The notes beneath the pieces were generated by a model, which saw nothing but the letters and a program-made list of their open reading frames with translations, did not search any database and was not told the origin of the DNA. Both the position numbers and the translations under genes were made by a program. Shown here piece after piece: positions 57,307-64,000 of a DNA stretch of 64,000 nt. The number at the start of each line of letters is the position of its first letter. Within the stretch, counting starts at the first letter, position 1. Origin of the DNA: Hyposmocoma kahamanoa (Eukaryota; Arthropoda; Insecta; Lepidoptera; Cosmopterigidae); NCBI RefSeq assembly GCF_003589595.1, contig NW_020653855.1, positions 294,829 through 358,828 on the forward strand, in the 5' to 3' direction.

Positions 57307-59300
57307 GAATTTAATATAACTGTTGACAAAATGCCAAAAAAGGATATCACATATGTTCCGATAAACAATGGTCGACTTAAAGCTTATAGAAATAACGTAA
57401 TGCTTAAACTAACCGACATTCCGTACGTTAACGATCCCAGTAAATTGTATAATTCAGTTTTCAACATAGTGAAGAGTGAACGTGATAATGTTTTTAAGTC
57501 CAAAATCATAACTATTAATAATTCATTGAAATTTAGTGATTGGGCGACTGTGGGAATTCACAAAAGTAGACAAAGACTATATGATCTTTACGATGAAAGG
57601 AGTTATAACACTAGTAACAGCTTTAATGATTTTGTTAGGAAATATTCGAAAATGTTTAAACGTGTTTGTGTTGCAGCCAAAGCAATGTTTATAAATAATA
57701 AAATAAAAAGCAGCGCGAAAGTAGTAAAAACAACTTGGAATATTATAAACAGCGAAACTGGAAGGGTCAAACCTCGTAACTTAGATTTTCAACTAAGATT
57801 TAATGACAAAATTGTAAACACAGATGCAGAAGTTGCTAAAATATTTGAAATTTTTTTTACTGACATTCCAATTTTGACTACTAAGTCGTTAAATTCATCT
57901 CCCACCGCCGCTGAATCCTTACTAAAAGAAAATAATGCAGTTAGTATCACTAATTTGAGGTTCCGTCATGTATTTTCAAACGACATTGTTAAAGCCTTTA
58001 AGTCTATAAACATAAAAAATACTGTTGATCTTGACGGTCTTTCAGTCAGAGTAATTAGTTCTATAGTTGATTGTATTGCGCCTTACTTAGCCTGTGTCTT
58101 TAATAAATGTGTTGATGATGGTGTCTTTCCTGACCTCTTGAAGCAAAGTAAAATTATTCCACTTTTCAAATCTGGTAATATTTCTGACCTCACCAATTTC
58201 AGACCTATATCAATACTACCAACTCTCAGTAAAATATTTGATAAAAATATTCCAAATCGGATGTGTGCACATTTTTATAGTAATAACTTGAATGTCTCCT
58301 AAACAATTTGGTTTCACTCGGGCTCGCTCTACAACCGAAGCTGGTGTCGAGTTGATTAATCATATATTTGATGCATGGGAAGTCTCACTTGATGCTATTG
58401 GTGTATTGTGTGACCTTTCCAAGGCTTTTGAGTGTGTGCACCATGATGCATTGGTCAGGAAACTTCGCCATTATGGTGTGGCGGGTCGATGTTAATGGTA
58501 CGAGATCATCAGCGTCTGCAACTAGCATGGGTGTCCCTCAAGGTTCAATTCTAGGCTCATTTTTTTTTTAGGTTATATTAATGACTTACCAAGCCTTATG
58601 GAGGGTATAAAACATGAGATAGTATTGTTTGCTGATGATATTTCCTTATTATTTAAAGTTAAGACGCACCAATGTTCCTACGACGATGTGAACAATGCTA
58701 TATCTAAAGTAGTTGATTGGGTTGCTGTTAATAACCTACTCCTTAATGAGAAAAAAACAAATTGTGTGAAATTTACATTACCCAATGTTAGAGAGACGAT
58801 TACAAACATTGTAGTTAGAAACGAAAAATTTAATCTTGTGGATACAGTTGTATTTCTAGGTATAACGTTAGATGCTAAATTGCAATGGGGTCCCCATATA
58901 AGTAAGTTATCAAAACGGCTCGGCTCTGTAGTGTACGCTATTAAAAAAATAAGGAAAAATTTCAGACGCCGAAACCGCTAGATTGGTTTACTTCAGCTAC
59001 TTTCACAGTCTAATGACATACGGAATTTTGCTTTGGGGTAATGCCGCCGATATCAATAGAATCTTTGTCCTGCAGAAACGTGCAGTTAGGGCAATTTACA
59101 ATCTGGGCCCCAAAGTATCTTTGAGAGATAAGTTTAAGGAAATTAACATTCTTACACTAGCCTCACAGTACATTTATGAAAATGTAATTTATGTTAAAAG
59201 GAATAGTAATTTTTTTATAAAAAATAGTGACAGACATAACATTAATACGAGGAATAAAAACAAACTAGCTTTTCTTGATAAGTCGTCTTCACAAAGTCAA
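57307..59300 (+). mobile_element. Degenerate non-LTR retrotransposon (Jockey-like), 5'-truncated, in the RhoGAP intron
   Basis: Reverse transcriptase sequence is readable in pieces. The first frame carries the pre-RT segment (SDWATVGIHKSRQRLYDLYDE) and RT motifs 1-2 (NFRPISILPTLSKIFDK). After a frameshift near 58300 come motif A (LCDLSKAFECVHHDALVRKL) and motif B (GVPQGSILGS), then motif C FADD at about 58630. The post-RT thumb (FVLQKRAVRAIYNLGP) is in another frame after a stop at 58981. The endonuclease domain is missing. There are at least three frame breaks, so it is inactive. The same family is present on the minus strand at 7334-7864, where the C-terminal protein is nearly identical for about 80 residues. 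The exact 5' boundary is uncertain: it lies somewhere between the exon donor (57293) and about 57330. The 3' end after about 59300 diverges from the other copy. Confidence 0.85.
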
Positions 59301-59605
59301 AAAATCGGTGCGTTAGTATCCGTAGTCGTTGGCTGTGCCGGGAAATCTATAAATCACAGTCCGTGAGAAGCCGCCTAAAGATAGTGTATAATTTTAGTTT
59401 ACAATCTTAAACCCAAACAGATTTGTTTGACCGTTGCAACTCCTCTTAACAATTATCTATCTAACATAATATGTATCATATAATAGGACAATCAATACGA
59501 AGGCATAACAAATTTACAATAACAAAAATCATCCACTATCAGCTCGCAGTAAGGCCGCAGCGCAATGAAACCACTGAATACATATAATAATAATCCTGTA
59601 TTTTT
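59301..59605. other. Intronic sequence after the LINE, unassigned
   Basis: AT-rich DNA between the recognisable LINE coding part and a family A fragment. It may be the LINE's own 3' UTR or unrelated sequence, because it does not match the other copy's 3' end at 7334-7500. No coding potential is evident. Confidence 0.4.
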
Positions 59606-59690
59606 AACTGACTTCAAAAAAACTAGGAGATTCTCCATTCAACTGTACGTTTTATTTATTTTTTAATATTATGTAGGTTGTTGGAAAGCG
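59606..59690 (+). repeat. Family A partial copy
   Basis: AACTGACTTCAAAAAAACTA, GAGATTCTCCATTCAACTGT and GTTGGAAAGCGG, then it is lost. Confidence 0.55.
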
Positions 59691-60488
59691 GTCACCGTCG
59701 CCTATGAACGCCTGCAACACCAGGGTCATCACGATCGAGTTGCCAACCCTTTAGGACCCTTCTCAAATCCGTTTTGATCCGCTCGACCTTCAGGATGTAT
59801 TTAGCGCCAAAAAAATGGGCTACTATTTTGGCGCCGATTTAATTGGATTTAATCATCATTTAATATTATTTTTTGAATGAATGAACGAATTTATCCCAAT
59901 TATCCGAATATTTTATCTTAGCTGACTTTGTAAAGGCGCTACTCAGTATTTTCTATTCTCTGTGCTATGACCATAAAGTTCTTGCCTTTGAAATAAGCCC
60001 TATATTTTTTTTAATGCAGTAGAATTACAGTTTTAGCGACTTTTAAACCTTTCTATAGTCCGTCCAACCATTTACTGTGCTTTTGATAGCTCGAATTCTA
60101 ATCAATTACTGATGATCTAATGCGTTTCCGTTTCGTTTTTCAAGAAGTTTTAATCGTGAACGTGAGCGTGTTTCAAAAAGAAGATATTGTCTGATTGGGA
60201 TCGTGATGTTGCGTTTGACAATTTGTATACTCAAGAATTAATAATCAATGTTAATGAGAATTCAAGTGATTCATTATAATAAACAATAACAATTTCTTTT
60301 ATAATTTATTAGACAGGTACCTAAATTTATCAACTTGATTAATCTTCGCTACATAATCTGTTGGTTAGATAAATATCTGAATATGACGTCGCTTCACTAA
60401 AATTAAAAAAAGTCCAGGAAGGAATGTATTTTTTTGGCTATGGTTGTATTGTATGTCAATATTTATGGAACTGCAGAGACATGCATAT

Positions 60489-60732
60489 CGACTGTGAACT
60501 GGCAACCTGTACTATCTCAATTTTGACAACTTTACAGGATGAAGAAGAAAGTTGTTTGCGTCATTTATATAGCATCTGATTTATTAAATAAAAACACGTA
60601 GTTCTAAAATATTTTTATTACACATACACTACGTATTTTTATGTCATAAACCACATGCTATATAAATGACGCAAACAGTTTTTTTCTTCATCGTGTAAAG
60701 TTGTCAAAATTGAGATATTTCATTGGTTGCCA
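60489..60732. mobile_element. Family B palindromic MITE in a RhoGAP intron
   Basis: CGACTGTGAACTGGCAACCT to GTCAAAATTGAGATATTTCA. The outermost right end is eroded (GGTTGCCATTT). It lies 155 bases before the 60888 exon. Confidence 0.75.
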
Positions 60733-60887
60733 TTTATTTAACCGGTACTAAATTACATTAGTTATACAACTAACCAAAAAAGCAAGCTCGTTCCATCGTA
60801 GACCGCATCTTTGAACTAAAACTTTCCTAACACGACGAAACTTTTTAAATCTAACTGTCTTCTAATACCCGGTTTTTGTGTTTCCAG

Positions 60888-61050
60888 GTTGGATCTGCCT
60901 GAAAGTCCGGTCTCATGTGAACTCGTCCTGTGACGAATCTGTAGAAGCGCGCACGCTCAGCTCTAGTTGGACAGAGGCCAGCGATGTACGCGAATGGACA
61001 CTTACTAGGAACGCTGACAACTTACTGCAGCTCGATGACATGCTACACAG
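60888..61050 (+). CDS. CdGAPr: CdGAPr-like RhoGAP, N-terminal half of PX domain
   Basis: The acceptor is GTGTTTCCAG|GTT and the donor is CACAG|GTAACT. The first two bases complete a Gly codon from the previous exon and the last two begin an Arg codon finished in the next exon. The 54 encoded residues start GWICLKVRSH and end REWTLTRNADNLLQLDDMLH. The segment lines up with the beta strands and first helix of the PX domain in ARHGAP32/33, where the equivalent stretch reads like 'W-x-VKRSYEDFRxLD'. The lipid-binding R-x-Y-x-x-F core is altered here: Arg is kept (TRNADNL) but the aromatic positions are not aromatic. A Ser-rich insert of about 25 residues between the first two strands is longer than in the vertebrate proteins. 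The flanking introns hold a LINE and a palindromic MITE upstream and a Penelope-like fragment downstream. Confidence 0.87.
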
Positions 61051-61152
61051 GTAACTATTCCGCGAGGTGGCGTTCGTGTGGCTATCTGCCAAAATTTAAA
61101 GTCTCCCCTATTTTCAATTGTATTTAATTTTGAATTTAATTTAATTTTAATT

Positions 61153-61690
61153 TAGGAAATGAAACTATTTTTCCGGATATAAATCGCGTATATTCGTTTT
61201 TTCAAACAAACCGACGTTTCGGGCCCATTACAGGTCCCATGGTCACGGTTGACTGAGGTGGTACAGTCATTAACCAGTTATGTCTAATATTAACGAAAAC
61301 CACCCAATTTTTTCACTATAGTTACAAAAGTTATTAATTAAATACCTTATTTTTAATTTTAGAAAGAAACATTCCAATTTACGCTACATTACATTTTACA
61401 AATTATTTTATTGAATGAATTTTTATTAAGTAAAATTTATTATATATTAATAAAAGAAATTAGAATAAATTAAAACATATTAATTAGTACTGCAGTCTTA
61501 AATCTGTTTGAGATTTTTCAACAGAGGAAACACTGGATCCCAAATTGGTGGTATGGAGAAACCATCTTCCCTGTTGAAATTAGGATGTTTTTTCATTCAT
61601 CTCTCGCACCATCCTTGGTAGATAACGGACTTCTTTCGCAAAGACCTGGGGTTTGTTAAACTTTATTGAATGTGTAGGTTAATTTACTAA
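61153..61690 (-). mobile_element. Penelope-like element 3' end in the RhoGAP intron
   Basis: This is collinear with 2246-2640: AGGAAATGAAACTATTTTTC, ACGTTTCGGGCCC, GTCCCATGGTCACGGTTRAC, CACCATCTTCCCTGTTGAAA analogue and GGTAGATAACGGACTTCTTT, with extra sequence at 61330-61500. It is truncated before the GIY-YIG core. It lies between the two PX exons (60888-61050 and 62277-62461), antisense to the gene. Confidence 0.7.
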
Positions 61691-61920
61691 CTTTGTACAT
61701 AATTTTTATATGATAATATTTCTCTGTAAGTACTACAGAGAACTGCAACATTTTGGTTTACAACTAAAGCCCTATTAGTTATTACGTTAACATTTATCCC
61801 AAATTGTTCAGAGGATTAACGACACGCCGCGGTTTCCGTGGCCCCGTCAGTCACCATTGGGCGCTTGTTGACGTCCGATCTGTGTCAAATTTTCGCCTGT
61901 TCTTATTTTATTAATAGGGA
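61690..61920. repeat. Interspersed repeat copy in the RhoGAP intron
   Basis: Third copy of the 31640-31880 repeat, starting CTTTGTACATAATTTTTATA and ending TTTTCGCCTGTTCTTATTTT. It directly follows the Penelope-like fragment. Confidence 0.6.
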
Positions 61921-62009
61921 GCGACACCCACCTCACTTCCCAAAATCTAGGCTCGCTCGCTACTTCGCCTTACTAATATTTAAAAAATTATAACATTTTT
62001 ATTAAAAAA

Positions 62010-62253
62010 AACCGACCTCAAAACTTCGTGTTAAAGTTTTATTGAGATCGGTTACCAGAAAGTGCACAAAACGGGATTCATCCCCTAGTTTGCCACCCCT
62101 AGAGGTAAAATATTTTCTTCAAATTTAAATGTGACCACTACTAAGGTCTTTCCAATAAAAAAGAATCTTCAAATTGGTTCACAAATAGTGTAATTGCGTA
62201 AAATACATTTTAAAAAAATCCAATTGAGAACCTCCATTTTTGAAGACCGCCTT
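62010..62253 (-). mobile_element. Family A MITE immediately upstream of the PX exon
   Basis: It starts AACCGACCTCAAAACTTCGT and ends TTTTTGAAGACCGCCTT at about 62253. The exon acceptor AG is at 62275-62276, so only about 22 intron bases separate repeat and exon. Confidence 0.75.
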
Positions 62254-62276
62254 AACAATATTTTAAATAATTTCAG

Positions 62277-62461
62277 GTGTATCTATGATCGAAAAGTATC
62301 CGGATTACCGAACCTATCCGAAAAGATAACCCCGGCACTTCTGGAAGACGAGGAGGAGTACATTCTTCTAATCACCGACTACGTGCACCATCTTTCTATT
62401 ATTGCTGACGATTCGATTAATTGCGGGCCGGTGCTCAACTGGTTGCAGATGGATAATAAAG
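62277..62461 (+). CDS. CdGAPr: CdGAPr-like RhoGAP, C-terminal half of PX domain
   Basis: The acceptor is ATAATTTCAG|GTGT and the donor is AAAG|GTAATT. The first base completes Arg, giving RCIYDRKVSGLPNL, and the exon ends SINCGPVLNWLQMDNKG after the split codon. Both motifs match the ARHGAP32/33/CdGAPr PX region (pattern 'CIYDRxFSxLPxL ... INCGPxLTWMEIDNxG'), which in the family leads directly into an SH3 domain and then the RhoGAP domain. No SH3-coding exon can be seen before position 64000, so the gene is cut by the window edge. The PX domain probably targets the GAP to membranes or partners. The acceptor lies only about two dozen bases after the end of a family A repeat (62010-62253), so its branch point is probably in or beside transposon DNA. 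Confidence 0.88.
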
Positions 62462-62805
62462 GTAATTTTTAAATTATCATACATGCATGTCGCACATGAC
62501 AACTAACATAGTATTATCTCAAAATGGCTTCAAGTTATATTAATATTACCTATTTAGTTTTAAGTGTTGGCCTGTCACTTTGAAATTAAATCGTATATGA
62601 AAGACACGTCATTATAGCGAAATTTTGGAGATAAATTATTAATATAAAATATAATATAACGCAATATTTGAGATAATACTATGCTAGTTGCCAAGTGCGA
62701 TGTGTACCCTTTACGTCCCTTTTCCCGAAGAGGTTATACGATAAAACTGAAGACGATACTACAGAAGAAAAAAGTAAGAGAATTGAAACTCTCCGCCCTT
62801 CCGGT
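62462..62805. other. Intron after the PX exon
   Basis: Starts with donor GTAATT and carries a segment shared with 17720-17765. No SH3-coding exon is seen from here to 64000; the rest of the intron is filled by family D, THAP remnant and the 63695 repeat. Confidence 0.5.
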
Positions 62806-63076
62806 GGTAACCTATCATCACAAACTCGAATTTTTTTTTCGAAATTACGTTTATTCGAATTTTCATTACACCGAAAACTGAATTATGACGAAACCGTCGT
62901 TCTTTCAGGATATGTTAGATGTTTATCGCAAAGACACGATTAGGTTCGGTTAGGTTTGGTTAAGTTAAATTAAAAAGAAAAAAAACATTTTCGTCTCAAA
63001 GTTACTTTCGAGGTTATGAAAGTTCGAGCACACGTTATTTCTTGAAACTGTCATTTCGGAGCACTGATAGGTAACC
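62806..63076. mobile_element. Family D TIR element in a THAP-transposon remnant
   Basis: Same ends (GGTAACCTATCATCACAAAC ... CACTGATAGGTAACC). It contains AGGATATGTTAGATGTTTAT like its relative. The THAP repeat reads CTCTCCGCCCTTCC before it and CATACCGCACCACCCCCGC after it, matching an uninterrupted stretch at 39955-40005. Confidence 0.65.
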
Positions 63077-63084
63077 ATTTACAT

Positions 63085-63660
63085 ACCGCACCACCCCCGC
63101 ACATTGACGGTTACATTGACTGAACGACAACAAGGCTAGTCGTTTTCGCTCCAAGACGGCTTTGATATTTGAATATAGTTTTCATTTATTCATTACGAAA
63201 CTTGTACGTTAATATACAACATCATTGTACGTTACTATTTATAATGGTCGTGAATTGTGCTGTGTACGGCTGTTTATAATAATCTAAACGGGATAAAGAG
63301 AGGAGTTTCTTTCATTTTCCGAAAAGATGAAACGAAGATGACAAAAATTCAGTTATTGTTGTCTTCCATGGACCTGATAGATCAATGTTTTCTTCGTTTA
63401 TTTAGTGCAGAGTAATATATAATACAGATTTATTATGTCAATATAATGATAAACAATTACTAGAAGATTCTCGTGTTTTCAATTTGTATTGTCGATAATT
63501 ATTACGTAGCGAATATACCTAATTATAAACTAGGTAATGATGAACTTGGATACGCAATTTCAAATAACTTAATAAATATAATATAATATATATATTTCAA
63601 ATAATATAATAAAAGTAATTAACTTTCGACCGTTGTATGGAGTGTCCGGGGTGTGACGAT
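63085..63660 (+). mobile_element. THAP-domain (P-element-like) transposon remnant
   Basis: An ATG at 63244 opens MVVNCAVYGC and, past two in-frame stops, SKRDKERSFFHFPK. This has the first zinc pair (C-x4-C, NCAVYGC) and the HFP hallmark of a THAP zinc finger, the DNA-binding domain of P-element-like transposases and THAP9. No transposase core follows. The flanking non-coding part (GACGGCTTTGATATTTGAAT and beyond, to GGAGTGTCCGGGGTGTG) is shared with 40030-40806. A family D element (62806-63076) interrupts its 5' side. Confidence 0.6.
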
Positions 63661-63694
63661 ACTTAACATTTTTAAAATGTAATTAGTTAAGTGG

Positions 63695-63870
63695 ACTATA
63701 CTACGATTTCTTGCCTCGTTGTTATCAATAAACTATTGCAAGTTCGACGTTTTATATTGAAATTTCATTGTTCAATGTGCTGCCATCTAGCGTTTAATGA
63801 CTGAACAACGACCAATTCGAGATGTTTACTAAGTCTCCAAAAAAGAAGCAACCATATTGCAGCAGTTTTA
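63695..63870. repeat. Repeat copy (CTGCCATCTAGCG block)
   Basis: This is the second copy of the 36955-37160 segment. It lies in the last intron of the RhoGAP gene visible in the window. Confidence 0.5.
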
Positions 63871-64000
63871 GGTTTAGTTTCGTGTAACAAAAAACAATAT
63901 TACGATAAACAGAAAATTTATTAAAATTAAATAAAATAAGACTTAATGATGATACGAAACAGCACCATAGATAACGTTACAAGTGCCACTATAATTTTTG

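Noticed and set aside
62943..62970. TTAGG-like telomeric repeats
   Set aside because: Only three irregular units (ATTAGGTTCGGTTAGGTTTG) occur, inside a family D element. This is too short and imperfect for telomeric DNA.
1..64000. CRISPR array, operon, prophage or toxin-antitoxin system
   Set aside because: There are no spaced identical repeats, no adjacent co-directional bacterial-type genes and no ribosome-binding pattern. Spliced exons and SINEs show eukaryotic nuclear DNA.

Overview
This is an AT-rich, repeat-dense piece of insect nuclear DNA, most likely from a moth or butterfly. The clues are the insect-type RhoGAP gene, the tRNA-headed SINEs that begin 'GCCTCCGTGGCCGAACGG', RTE-type LINE tails ending in a 'CCCACTGCTGGG' motif, a degenerate mariner, and many short inverted-repeat elements. 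Genus cannot be read from the sequence. There is no rRNA, CRISPR, operon or bacterial gene organisation.

Region 1-46 kb holds almost no convincing host coding sequence. It is a patchwork of decayed mobile elements: non-LTR retrotransposon fragments (14.66-15.77, 7.33-7.86, 21.5, 25.0-25.5, 27.2-27.9, 42.3-42.6, 45.2 kb), a Penelope-like element with a readable GIY-YIG endonuclease (2.25-2.88 kb), a dead DD34D mariner (19.27-20.50 kb), THAP-domain remnants (39.9-40.8 kb, and again at 63.1-63.7 kb), at least five SINE copies, and several families of non-autonomous inverted-repeat elements. I label these family A (termini AACCGACYTCAAAA), B (palindromic, CGACTGTGAACTGGCAACC), D (GGTWACCTATCA), H (GACGGGACGAACAAG..., with a GCAGTAATG/CATTACTGC hairpin) and two PIF/Harbinger-like families with 3-bp TAA target duplications. 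Many are nested in one another, so the order of insertion can be read. One possible host first exon lies at 31.13-31.24 kb.

Region 46.5-64 kb contains the one clear host gene, on the + strand and running off the right edge: the 5' part of a PX-SH3-RhoGAP protein of the ARHGAP32/33 (RICS) and Drosophila CdGAPr family. Four exons (55484-55652, 57136-57292, 60888-61050, 62277-62461) join in phase without a stop and encode a serine-rich leader, the diagnostic 'FPKLEECAHFHYE' block and the PX domain. The SH3 and GAP domains must lie beyond 64 kb. A phase-compatible upstream exon with a possible start codon is at 53044-53144, and a CpG-rich promoter/5' exon candidate is at 46.56-47.41 kb.

The introns of this gene are packed with the same transposon families. 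A truncated LINE lies immediately after the donor of one exon, and the exon reads in frame into it. A family A element ends about two dozen bases before the PX exon acceptor. I found no complete new multi-gene system. The points worth following are the gene-transposon junctions, the nested palindromes, and the inverted duplication of a Penelope-like terminus.
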